Shown: one piece after another, positions 1 to 7,192 of the stretch
Numbering within the stretch: the first letter of the stretch is position 1
How the letters are laid out: the number at the start of each line of letters is the position of its first letter
Assembly (NCBI GenBank): GCA_036510575.1
Contig: DATCDR010000194.1
Location: 1-16,630, forward strand
DNA length: 16,630 bases
Reading direction: 5' to 3'
Origin: DATCDR01 sp036510575
Lineage (GTDB): Bacteria; Actinomycetota; Acidimicrobiia; Acidimicrobiales; Bog-793
Notes under the pieces: model-generated
Told to the model about the DNA's origin: nothing
The model's input: the letters and a program-made list of their open reading frames with translations, nothing else
Database searches by the model: none
Position numbers and translations under genes: made by a program

Positions 1-625
1 CTGGCCGTCGCTCAAGCGCGAGTTGCACGAGCACCGGAGCGAGATCCGAGGCGATCGTCGGGCAGCCATGCTGATCGTCGACGAATTGGAGCGGCCGGGT
101 ACCAGCCGCCATAAGTCGGAGAACCGTCTTGACCATGTTCCTGCCGTGAAAGCCACAGACCCAACTCGTCCGCACGATCGTCGCTGAGGAGGAGAGCGCC
201 CGCTCGCCACCGAGCTTCGACCGCCCATAGACCGAGAGCGGATTGGGCGCGTCCCACTCGTTGTAGGGACTTGGCTTGGTGCCGTCAAACACGTAGTCCG
301 TCGAGACGTACGCGACATGAGCACCTACCAGCGCCGCGCCTTCTGCGATGTTCCTGGTACCGAGCGCGTTCACCGCGAAGGCGCGATCGCTGTCGCTCTC
401 GCATGCGTCAACAGCAGTGAACGCTGCCGGGTGGATGATGACGTCGGGCTCAATCGTCACGATCGACGCGAGCACCGCGTCCCGGTTCGCGACGTCGAGC
501 GCCTCGCGGGTCGCGGCGATCACCTCGAGCGGTTTGCCTCGGACCATCTGCTCAGCTCGCCGCTCGAGCTCTTGGACGACCTCTATGCCAACCTGGCCTG
601 CTGCTCCGGTGACAAGGACTCGCAT
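1..625 (-). CDS. rmlD: dTDP-4-dehydrorhamnose reductase RmlD (3' end missing)
   Basis: This cytoplasmic enzyme catalyses the last step of dTDP-L-rhamnose synthesis, the NAD(P)H-dependent reduction of dTDP-4-dehydrorhamnose; rhamnose then goes to cell-wall or surface polysaccharide. About 208 codons are open from the ATG at 625 to the left edge with no stop, so the C-terminus (family length about 280-300 residues) lies outside the window. Visible motifs are the Rossmann loop GAAGQVG at residues 7-13, HPAAFTAVD, the STDYVFDG block and YGRSKLGGE, which carries the Tyr-x3-Lys catalytic pair of the extended SDR family. The ATG directly abuts the TAG stop of rmlB (TAGATG), which implies translational coupling in a birA-rmlB-rmlD transcript. 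The identity is clear; only the C-terminus is unseen. Confidence 0.93.
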   Translation of the reverse strand, partial: MRVLVTGAAGQVGIEVVQELERRAEQMVRGKPLEVIAATREALDVANRDAVLASIVTIEPDVIIHPAAFTAVDACESDSDRAFAVNALGTRNIAEGAALVGAHVAYVSTDYVFDGTKPSPYNEWDAPNPLSVYGRSKLGGERALSSSATIVRTSWVCGFHGRNMVKTVLRLMAAGTRPLQFVDDQHGCPTIASDLAPVLVQLALERRP

Positions 626-1654
626 CTAACCTCGACCGTCCGCGTCGTCGCCCCCAAGCGTGCCCTCGACGACAGGAGAGCGACCGATAAGTGGACGCCA
701 CCACGCCTCATTCGCCACGTACCAGGCCACCGCCTCGGCCAGTCCCCGCTCGAACGGCACCGACGGCGCCCAGCCGAGCTCTCGCCGAATCTTCGTCGAA
801 TCAAGCAGGTAGCGCCGATCGTGTGCAGGGCGGTCCGGGATGATCGTCTTCATCGTGAGCGGCCGACCGGTCGCGCTCAGCACGGCATCGGCGACCTCAG
901 TGATGCTGGCCTCTCGACCCGAGCCGACGTGATAGGTCTCCCCCTCGACACCTGCGAGCAACACCGCCTCGATGGCGCGGCAGTGGTCGTCGACATGGAG
1001 CCATTCGCGACGGTTCTCCGTAGAGGCATACAAGGTGAGGGGCTTGTCATCGAGAGCGAGCGAGGCAAACCACGGGATCACCTTTTCGGGAAATTGATAC
1101 GGTCCGTAGTTGTTGCAGCAGTTCGTGATCGTAAAAGGCAGACCGAAAGTCTCCCCGTAGCAGCGAACGACGTGATCAGAACTGGCCTTCGACGCGTTGT
1201 AGGGCGTCCGCGGGCGATACGGCGACGACTCGTTGAACGACTCGTCGCTGTCGAGGGGTAGATCCCCGTAGACCTCACAGGTGGAGATGTGGTGGAAGCG
1301 TTCAACGCCGACGCGCCAACAGGCATCCACCAGTCCCTGGGTGCCGAGCACGTTCGTGCGGAAGAACCGAGCGGGATCGATGATCGCGAGGCTGTTGTGC
1401 GACTCCGCGGCGAAGTTCACCACCGTCGTGATCGACTCCTCACGAAGGAGCTCCTCGACCAGTCGCTGATCGCCAATGTCGCCCTCGACGAAGCGAACGG
1501 CGCCGGCTGCCTCGAGCTCGGCGATGTTCTCGCGATTACCCGCGTAGGTGAGAACGTCGAGTACGACCAAGCGGTCGTCTGGGTGCTGCTTTGCCCAGTA
1601 GCGCACGAAATTCGAACCGATGAATCCGGCACCGCCGGTGACGAGAACTCGCAT
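626..1654 (-). CDS. rmlB: dTDP-glucose 4,6-dehydratase RmlB
   Basis: This 342-residue extended SDR enzyme converts dTDP-glucose to dTDP-4-keto-6-deoxyglucose with tightly bound NAD+, feeding RmlD encoded just downstream. The N-terminal GGAGFIG loop (residues 7-13) binds NAD. Further hallmarks are NFAAESHNS, TPYNASK (Tyr152 and Lys156, the catalytic pair), NNYGPYQFPEKVIP, REWLHVDDHC, and DRRYLLDSTKIRRELGW near the C-terminus. Length is normal for the family. One oddity is the block STCEVYG at 124-130: characterised RmlB enzymes such as that of E. coli read STDEVYG, so the active-site Asp is Cys126 here, while the adjacent Glu127 is kept. The ATG at 1654 has a GGAGG ribosome site 5 nt upstream. 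The upstream neighbour birA ends 39 bp away on the same strand. An alternative is a related NDP-sugar dehydratase, but the pairing with rmlD favours RmlB. Confidence 0.93.
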   Translation of the reverse strand: MRVLVTGGAGFIGSNFVRYWAKQHPDDRLVVLDVLTYAGNRENIAELEAAGAVRFVEGDIGDQRLVEELLREESITTVVNFAAESHNSLAIIDPARFFRTNVLGTQGLVDACWRVGVERFHHISTCEVYGDLPLDSDESFNESSPYRPRTPYNASKASSDHVVRCYGETFGLPFTITNCCNNYGPYQFPEKVIPWFASLALDDKPLTLYASTENRREWLHVDDHCRAIEAVLLAGVEGETYHVGSGREASITEVADAVLSATGRPLTMKTIIPDRPAHDRRYLLDSTKIRRELGWAPSVPFERGLAEAVAWYVANEAWWRPLIGRSPVVEGTLGGDDADGRG

Positions 1655-1693
1655 AGTGACCTCCGAGGCTACTTGCGCAGCCCTCGAGTACCG

Positions 1694-2551
1694 CTACTCC
1701 GAACCGGCCGGCCGCAGGTGCACGACGTCTGCCACGCTTATTCGCTGCGTCTGTCCGGCGACCTCGAGTTCGAGCGAGCCGTCGTCGTTCACGCCCTTTG
1801 CCGTGCCGACGAGACGTCCAGCAGGCGTATCGACCTGGACGCGTTGGCCGATGGTCGAACACGAGCTCGCGTACTCCTGTCGGATCGTCGCGGGACCGTC
1901 AGGTCCGAGCAACGTGGAGTAGAGAGCGTCGACCTCGTCGAGGAAGCTGTCGAGAAACTCGTCGCGAGAGACCTGCCTGCCGCAGCTCTGCTCGAGCGTT
2001 GCGGCACCCCTTATGAGCTCCGCGGTGCCACTCGTGTCATCGGCTGGCGGCCACCCGTCCGGCCAGTACAGGTTGCACCCGATGCCAACCACGACCGAGG
2101 GCGGCGGCGTCGAGATGACGAGCTCGGCGAGTACGCCCGCGAGCTTTCCAGACGCGCTCACCAGGTCGTTTGGCCACTTCAAGGAGACGTCGGGACCGCC
2201 AAAACCCAGACAGGAGCGACGGGCCGCGAGCGCCACCACGCTCGAGACGTTGTAGAGCTGGTCGACGGGCAACTCCGGGCGTAACAAGATCGAGCAGAGC
2301 AGCGAACCGACCGGCGGGCTCACCCAGCTCCGTTGGTATCGACCGCGTCCCGCGCTCTGGCGATCAGCAACCACCACGAGGCCGTCGGTTGCGCCAGCAC
2401 GCGCGCGGTCAACTAGAAACTGATTCGTGGACGACGTCTCCTCGAGGAAGACCACATCCCCGATGTATAAGCGATTGCTGCGAGACATTCCCTCGGCCCC
2501 CACTACTCGAGTGGCGATGTCCGTTCCAAAGCCGTCACTAGATGTAATCAT
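1694..2551 (-). CDS. birA: Biotin--[biotin carboxyl-carrier protein] ligase BirA (no DNA-binding domain)
   Basis: The product makes biotinyl-AMP and transfers biotin to the carrier lysine of carboxylases. From this start it has 285 residues. Catalytic-domain signatures are TSSTN (39-43), ADRQSAGRGRYQRSW (62-76, the biotin/AMP loop), KWPNDL (125-130), GKLAGVLAE with the catalytic lysine at 136, and VVVGIGCNL. The C-terminal domain ends in ISVADVVHLRP. No helix-turn-helix precedes the catalytic domain, so it is a group I ligase, not a repressor like E. coli BirA. The start is uncertain: the ATG at 2551 has AAGG at a 7-nt spacing and gives an N-terminus like other actinobacterial ligases; the ATG at 2488 (264 residues) would also leave a complete catalytic domain; the GTG at 2608 has no ribosome site. 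Its likely substrate is encoded divergently at 2938. Confidence 0.9.
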   Translation of the reverse strand: MITSSDGFGTDIATRVVGAEGMSRSNRLYIGDVVFLEETSSTNQFLVDRARAGATDGLVVVADRQSAGRGRYQRSWVSPPVGSLLCSILLRPELPVDQLYNVSSVVALAARRSCLGFGGPDVSLKWPNDLVSASGKLAGVLAELVISTPPPSVVVGIGCNLYWPDGWPPADDTSGTAELIRGAATLEQSCGRQVSRDEFLDSFLDEVDALYSTLLGPDGPATIRQEYASSCSTIGQRVQVDTPAGRLVGTAKGVNDDGSLELEVAGQTQRISVADVVHLRPAGSE

Positions 2552-2710
2552 GCTCCGGCCTTGCCGTAAGGTCGCGAGACCTCCGGTGGACCGTGTTCGG
2601 AAGAACACCTAAGAACGGGACCGCTCGGTGAACTGCGCGTGCGGAATCGTACAGACAATTCTCCGCTGTCGAGGTCGATCGCCTGAGGCCTGTTCGCTCC
2701 CGTGCAGTTC

Positions 2711-2729
2711 GCCCCGGAGGAGTCGGGGC
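2711..2729 (+). terminator. GC hairpin with T-rich tail in the carboxylase leader region
   Basis: GCCCCG (2711-2716) pairs with CGGGGC (2724-2729) around a 7-nt loop, followed directly by TTTCCTTTG. A 6-bp GC stem with a T-rich tail resembles a weak intrinsic terminator reading in the plus direction. No plus-strand gene lies upstream in the window, so if real it would act as an attenuator in the leader of the carboxylase gene. The interrupted T tract keeps confidence low. Confidence 0.3.
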
Positions 2730-2732
2730 TTT

Positions 2733-2770
2733 CCTTTGCGGTCTGCGCGAACCTTTGCGGTCTGCGCGAA
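2733..2770. repeat. Exact 19-bp tandem duplication
   Basis: CCTTTGCGGTCTGCGCGAA occurs twice back to back (2733-2751 and 2752-2770) without mismatch. The 19-bp period is close to two helical turns, so both copies would face nearly the same side of the DNA, as paired regulator sites do. It may equally be a recent replication slippage. It lies about 170 bp upstream of the carboxylase start. Confidence 0.85.
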
Positions 2771-2836
2771 CGCAACGTCCACCTTCTTGTTCCGGACTCT
2801 GTCTGTGGGCAGTGCTGAGACCATTAGCCTGCCTGA

Positions 2837-2868
<32 letters not shown>

Positions 2869-2937
2869 GACGATTAACTATCGGGAGCACTCGTTCTTCA
2901 GGCATCATGGCCGAAGACTCGATCCGAAGAAGGACAT

Positions 2938-4677
2938 GTGTTCCGTAGGATTCTCATCGCGAACCGGGGCGAGATCGCTCTCAGGGTGATCCGGACGTGT
3001 CGCGACCTCGATATCGAAGCGGTCGCTGTGTACTCCGACCTTGACGCGAACTCGCTCCATGTCCGGGCCGCTGATGAGGCCTACGCACTACCAGGCTCGA
3101 CCGCCGCCGAGACCTACCTCAACGTCGAGTCGCTCATCGCGATTATGCAACGAAGCGGTGCCGAGGCGGTCCATCCAGGGTACGGATTCCTCTCCGAGAA
3201 CGCGGAGTTCGCCCGCACGGTCATTGATGCGGGCGGCGTCTTCATCGGGCCGAAACCGGAGACGATCGAGCTCATGGGCTCCAAGCTCGCCGCGCGTGAA
3301 GCAGCCGACCGTGCAGGTGTCGTCGGCGTCCCTGGGCGCAACGAAGTAGTCACCGAGGCAGAAGAGGTAGTCGAGTTCGGCTCCTTGGTTGGCTGGCCGG
3401 TCGCGATAAAGGCTTCCTATGGCGGCGGAGGGCGCGGCATGAAGGTGGTGGAGCGCGCGGAAGACGCCGCTGACGCTCTCGCCGCTGCAAAACGCGAGGC
3501 ACTCGGGAGCTTCGGGCGCGACGAGGTCTACCTCGAGCGCTACCTCGCCCGACCCCGGCACATCGAGATGCAGATCCTGGGCGACAGCTTCGGCGACGTC
3601 CTCTGGCTCGGCGAGCGAGACTGCTCAAGCCAACGACGCCATCAGAAGCTGATCGAGGAGACGCCCGCGGCGAACTTCCCTGCCGAGGTGCGGGAAGCGA
3701 TGGGCGATGCTGCCGTGCGACTCGGACGAGCGTGCGGCTACGAGAGCACCGGGACCGTGGAGTTCCTCTACGAGAACGGCTCCTTTTACTTCCTCGAGAT
3801 GAACACCCGCCTCCAGGTCGAACACCCCGTCACCGAGCTCGTGACGGGCTTGGACCTCGTCGCGCTGCAACTTCGCGTCGCGTCGGGCGAGCCGATCGGC
3901 TTCGGTCAGTCGGACGTCTCGACCAATGGCCACGCCATCGAGTGCCGGGTGAACGCCGAGGACCCGGCGCGGGGAAGGTTCCTGCCGAGCCCAGGGACGA
4001 TCACCTCGATGCGACTCGCCGGCGGCTACGGGGTTCGCACTGACGCCGGCTACGAAGCAGGCGACACAATCAGCCCCAACTACGACAATCTCGTGGCCAA
4101 GGTGATCGCCTGGGCGCCCGATCGTGAGACGTCGCGGCGACGCATTCTCCGCGCGCTCGACGAAACCGTCATCGAGGGAGTCGCGACCACGATCCCCGCG
4201 CTCGAGGCGATCTTGAACTCTGACGCGTTCATCGCCGGGCACCACTCGACCAACTTCGTCGAAAACGAGCTCGACCTCTCCGGAATCGTCGCGTCGACGC
4301 CGGACGGCACGCGGGACGCGAGTGGTAGGACGCTCACGACCGTCACCGCGGATGTGGAAGGCAGGCGCCTCTCGGTCCGGCTCTGGCTTGAAGCCACCGC
4401 TCCGGTGGGCCCGGGCCACTCCCGTGCTCGCCGGCGTCCAGGAGCCGAGGTCGCCGAGACGAGCGACGGCATGATCGCCGTGCCGATGCAGGGCACGATC
4501 GTCCAGATGCTCATCGAGGTTGGTGACACCGTGGCCGCCGGCGACGTGCTCTGCGTCCTTGAAGCGATGAAGATGGAGAATCCGATTCGAGCGCCAAAGG
4601 ACGGCACCGTGAGTGAGATTCGAGCACGCGTGGGTGACACGCTCGGCGGCGGCGACATCGTCGCGGTGCTGACATGA
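2938..4677 (+). CDS. accC: Acyl-CoA carboxylase alpha subunit (biotin carboxylase fused to biotin carrier domain)
   Basis: The product carboxylates biotin using ATP and bicarbonate; a separate beta subunit, not in this window, would pass the carboxyl group to acetyl- or propionyl-CoA for fatty-acid and related synthesis. At 579 residues it matches the fused alpha subunits of actinobacteria, such as mycobacterial AccA3. The biotin carboxylase part starts MFRRILIANRGEIALR, has the ATP-grasp glycine loop SYGGGGRGMK (160-169) and the catalytic block EMNTRLQVEHPVTE from residue 287. The C-terminal biotinyl domain (about 510-579) carries EAMKMEN with Lys545 as the biotin site. The GTG at 2938 is preceded by GAAGGA; an ATG at 2936 is out of frame. 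Its stop overlaps the next gene's start (ATGA). The biotin ligase that would modify Lys545 is divergent next door. Pyruvate or methylcrotonyl carboxylase subunits are possible alternatives. Confidence 0.94.
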   Translation: MFRRILIANRGEIALRVIRTCRDLDIEAVAVYSDLDANSLHVRAADEAYALPGSTAAETYLNVESLIAIMQRSGAEAVHPGYGFLSENAEFARTVIDAGGVFIGPKPETIELMGSKLAAREAADRAGVVGVPGRNEVVTEAEEVVEFGSLVGWPVAIKASYGGGGRGMKVVERAEDAADALAAAKREALGSFGRDEVYLERYLARPRHIEMQILGDSFGDVLWLGERDCSSQRRHQKLIEETPAANFPAEVREAMGDAAVRLGRACGYESTGTVEFLYENGSFYFLEMNTRLQVEHPVTELVTGLDLVALQLRVASGEPIGFGQSDVSTNGHAIECRVNAEDPARGRFLPSPGTITSMRLAGGYGVRTDAGYEAGDTISPNYDNLVAKVIAWAPDRETSRRRILRALDETVIEGVATTIPALEAILNSDAFIAGHHSTNFVENELDLSGIVASTPDGTRDASGRTLTTVTADVEGRRLSVRLWLEATAPVGPGHSRARRRPGAEVAETSDGMIAVPMQGTIVQMLIEVGDTVAAGDVLCVLEAMKMENPIRAPKDGTVSEIRARVGDTLGGGDIVAVLT

Positions 4678-5852
4678 CCACCGGCGGCCAGTCGCAAAAG
4701 GAGGCGGTACGACAACTCGTGAGCGAGAACGGCGAGGAGTTGGTTGAGCTCTCGCATCGTATTCACGCACACCCCGAGCTCTCCTTCCAGGAGATCGACT
4801 CATCGAGATGGTGCGCGGATGCCCTTGAAGAAGGCGGCTTCGACGTCGAGCGCCACGTCGCCGACCTCGAGACCGCGTTCGTCGCGACCATCGGAACTGG
4901 CGAGCTTGCGATCGCGATCTGTTGTGAATACGACGCGCTCCCCGACGTCGGCCATGCCTGTGGCCACAACATCATCGCCGCCTCGGCAGTCGGGGCGGGC
5001 CTTAGCCTGACGTCACTCGCCGACGAGCTAGGCCTCACGATCAAGGTTCTCGGCACTCCTGCCGAAGAAGGCGGCGGCGGCAAGATCTTGATGCTCGATC
5101 GCGGCGCCTTCGACGGGCTGCACGCGGCGATGATGGTGCATCCGTGGCCATCTGAGCTCATCCAGATGCCGTGCCTCGCTGTCGCGCACTTCGACGTTGT
5201 GGTCGAGGGGGTCGAAGCGCACGCCTCGGCCTTCCCCGAGCTCGGAAGAAACGCGGCCGATGCGCTAACCGTCGCACAGGTGGCGATCGGCCTGATTCGC
5301 CAGCACTCCTACGCGACCGACCAGGTGCACGGCATCATCACCTACGGCGGCGCCGCCCCGAACATCGTGCCAGCACGCGCCGAGGCCAAGTACTACGTCC
5401 GGTCCGCGACGCTCGAACGGCTCGCAGAGTGGGAGCCACGAATCCGCGACTGCTTCGAGGCGGGCGCGCTCGCGACGGGAACCTCGGTCCGCTTCAACGT
5501 GCAGTCACCGTCGTACTCGGAGTTTCGCGTCGACGAAGCGATCGCGCAGCGCTACAAGCTGAATGCCGAAGGGCTAGGCCGAGTGTTCGCGCCACCTACC
5601 GACCGGGTGGTCGCAGCCTCTACGGACATGGCGAACATCTCCCTCGCGATGCCCTCGATCCACCCGACGCTCGGCATCGGATCGCTGCCAGCGGTCAATC
5701 ATCAGGCGGGCTTTGCCGCAGCTTGCATCACCGGCCTCGCGGACAAGGCGCTGCTCGAAGGCGCGACTGCCATGGCACAGACCGTGATCGATCTCGCCAC
5801 TGACGAGGTACAACGCGAGCGACTGCTCGCCTCGACCTACCGCCACGCCTGA
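4674..5852 (+). CDS. M20-family metallo-amidohydrolase (M20D/ACY1L2-like)
   Basis: This is a predicted cytoplasmic zinc or manganese amidohydrolase of 392 residues that cleaves an amide bond of an N-acyl amino acid or small peptide. The substrate cannot be read from the sequence. Metal-ligand and catalytic motifs are LSHRIHAHPELSFQE (27-40), EYDALPDVGHACGHN (Cys96, His98), GTPAEEGGGG (Glu131, Glu132), MVHPWP (His156), EGVEAHAS (His183 in the lid domain) and the C-terminal PAVNHQAGF. The CGH motif and EE pair fit the ACY1L2/p-aminobenzoyl-glutamate hydrolase branch. The ATG overlaps the carboxylase stop (ATGA), so the two are translationally coupled. No signal peptide is seen. Family is sure, substrate unknown. 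Confidence 0.9.
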   Translation: MTTGGQSQKEAVRQLVSENGEELVELSHRIHAHPELSFQEIDSSRWCADALEEGGFDVERHVADLETAFVATIGTGELAIAICCEYDALPDVGHACGHNIIAASAVGAGLSLTSLADELGLTIKVLGTPAEEGGGGKILMLDRGAFDGLHAAMMVHPWPSELIQMPCLAVAHFDVVVEGVEAHASAFPELGRNAADALTVAQVAIGLIRQHSYATDQVHGIITYGGAAPNIVPARAEAKYYVRSATLERLAEWEPRIRDCFEAGALATGTSVRFNVQSPSYSEFRVDEAIAQRYKLNAEGLGRVFAPPTDRVVAASTDMANISLAMPSIHPTLGIGSLPAVNHQAGFAAACITGLADKALLEGATAMAQTVIDLATDEVQRERLLASTYRHA

Positions 5853-5894
5853 GAGCGGCGCACGCTCACTCGGGCGGCGACAGCCCTTGGTCTG

Positions 5895-7061
5895 CTACGC
5901 CGCGGGACGCGTCACGTGCGGCATGCAGAACTGGTCGTACTCCGCGAGCACGATCTCGGCGTGGTCGCCACATGCCGGGCAGTTGGGGTCGCGGCGCACC
6001 TTGAACTGACGGAACTCCTCAGCCAGCGCGTCGTAGGCGAGGATCCTGCCAACGAGCGAGTCGCCGATCCCAAGGAGCATCTTCACTGCCTCGACTGCCT
6101 CGAGGGAGCCAATGATCCCGCACAGCACGCCGAGAACGCCTGCCTCGGCGCAGGACGGCGCGAGCTCAGGAGGCGGCGGCTCGGGGAACATGCAGCGGTA
6201 GCACGGACCAACGTACGGGTTAAAGACCGTGACCTGGCCCTCGAACCGGAAGATCGACCCGTGTACCACAGGCGTGTTCGTAAGTAGCGAGGCGTCGTTC
6301 ACGAGATAGCGCGTCGGGAAGTTGTCGGTCCCGTCGACGACGAGGTCGTACTGGGAGAAGAGGTCGACGATGTTGTCGGCGCCGAGACGGACGTCGTAGG
6401 TCTCAACCTTGACGTCGGGATTCATCGCCGTCAGTGCGATCTTCGCCGAGTCGACCTTGCGCATCCCGACTCGATCGAGGTTGTGCAGGATCTGACGCTG
6501 CAGGTTCGAGGCGTCGACTACGTCCATGTCGACGATGCCGAGCGTGCCGACACCTGCCGCGGCCAGGTACATCGCCGAGGGAGAACCAAGACCACCGGCG
6601 CCGAGCATCAAGACTTTGGACTCCAACAGCTTCTGCTGGCCCTTCTCGCCCACCTCAGGGAGCAGAAGGTGGCGCTGGTAGCGGTTGCGCTGGTCGCTGG
6701 TGAGCACCGCCGGCGAGATCCAGTTCCGGCCCTCGTCCTTCCACCGGTTGAACCCGCCCGCCATCGAGGAGACGTTCTCGTAGCCGAGCTCGCCGAGCGT
6801 CTTTGCGGCGAACGCCGAGCGAACCCCGCCGGCGCAGTACACGACGATCGGCTGCTGATGATCGGTGATCCTGCCTTCGACCTGCGGCTCGAGATAGCCA
6901 CGGGGAATGTGCATCGCGTCAGGGATCGCACCCTGCTCGTACTCATCGGCCTCTCGCACGTCCAAGAACAACGCCTTGCCGAGCAGCTGCTCCGCCGCTG
7001 CAGGCTCAACCTCGCGGATGTCCTTCTTGACCTGCGCGAGTAAATCTCTCGAGCTCGCCAC
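5895..7061 (-). CDS. moeZ: MoeB/MoeZ-type sulfur-carrier adenylyltransferase with N-terminal rhodanese domain
   Basis: E1-like enzymes of this type adenylate the C-terminus of small sulfur carriers (MoaD, ThiS, CysO) and, through rhodanese, load sulfur for molybdopterin, thiamin or cysteine synthesis. From the chosen start the protein has 388 residues. A rhodanese domain comes first (about 15-115), with active-site loop CAGGVRS (Cys76). The ThiF domain follows, with RYQRHLLLPEVG, nucleotide loop GAGGLGSP (154-161), VDASNLQRQ, the DGTDNFPTRYLVND block, SCAEAGVLG (Cys304), and zinc ligands in CYRC (287, 290) and CPAC (361, 364). The usual MoeZ order is ThiF then rhodanese. The protein stops soon after EYDQFC, the point where MoeZ normally continues into its rhodanese. 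The GTG at 7061 is preferred because AAGGAGG lies 8 nt upstream; the longer GTG at 7079 has no ribosome site. Confidence 0.9.
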   Translation of the reverse strand: MASSRDLLAQVKKDIREVEPAAAEQLLGKALFLDVREADEYEQGAIPDAMHIPRGYLEPQVEGRITDHQQPIVVYCAGGVRSAFAAKTLGELGYENVSSMAGGFNRWKDEGRNWISPAVLTSDQRNRYQRHLLLPEVGEKGQQKLLESKVLMLGAGGLGSPSAMYLAAAGVGTLGIVDMDVVDASNLQRQILHNLDRVGMRKVDSAKIALTAMNPDVKVETYDVRLGADNIVDLFSQYDLVVDGTDNFPTRYLVNDASLLTNTPVVHGSIFRFEGQVTVFNPYVGPCYRCMFPEPPPPELAPSCAEAGVLGVLCGIIGSLEAVEAVKMLLGIGDSLVGRILAYDALAEEFRQFKVRRDPNCPACGDHAEIVLAEYDQFCMPHVTRPAA

Positions 7062-7069
7062 GTCTACGT

Positions 7070-7076
7070 CCTCCTT
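7070..7076 (-). promoter_or_regulatory. Strong ribosome binding site that fixes the moeZ start
   Basis: On the minus strand AAGGAGG occupies 7076-7070, with 8 nt to the GTG at 7061. A full-strength Shine-Dalgarno sequence inside the longer open frame (GTG at 7079) shows that the downstream GTG is the real start. Confidence 0.75.
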
Positions 7077-7099
7077 CACCTACGGCCCCGGTTGAAACC

Positions 7100-7154
7100 C
7101 TGACCGTTTTGCCCGCACGGGCGCATATATGTAAAACCCTACCAGTGGGGTCAG
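7100..7154. promoter_or_regulatory. Face-to-face divergent promoters sharing a palindromic -10 core
   Basis: CTGACC (7100-7105) and its inverse GGTCAG (7149-7154) flank the palindrome CATATATG (7124-7131) at 18 and 17 bp. Read rightwards this gives -35 CTGACC, 18-bp spacer and -10 CATATA for the nitroreductase gene. Read leftwards it gives -35 CTGACC, 17-bp spacer and -10 CATATA for moeZ. Both match sigma-70 consensus moderately. Start sites would lie near 7136 (plus) and 7119 (minus), leaving leaders of about 55-60 nt on each side. Because both promoters use the same bases, polymerase could occupy only one at a time. Confidence 0.5.
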
Positions 7155-7156
7155 CA

Positions 7157-7174
7157 TTCCCGACTAAACGGGAA
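7157..7174. promoter_or_regulatory. Perfect dyad TTCCCG-N6-CGGGAA ahead of the nitroreductase
   Basis: TTCCCG (7157-7162) and CGGGAA (7169-7174) form a perfect 6-bp inverted repeat around ACTAAA. It sits downstream of the predicted plus-strand start site and ends a few bases before AAGG, about 20 nt upstream of the ATG at 7193. It could be an operator for a dimeric repressor or a hairpin in the leader RNA. I cannot assign a regulator. Confidence 0.45.
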
Positions 7175-7192
7175 AAGGTAGATTTCGGGGCG

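Noticed and set aside
317..1261. Long plus-strand open frame of 314 codons opposite rmlD and rmlB
   Set aside because: It is the antisense shadow of two clearly recognisable genes in high-GC DNA; the protein is Arg/His-rich and matches nothing.
3625..4803. 392-codon minus-strand frame opposite the carboxylase gene
   Set aside because: Antisense shadow of a gene with intact catalytic and biotin motifs; composition is typical of a complementary-frame artefact.
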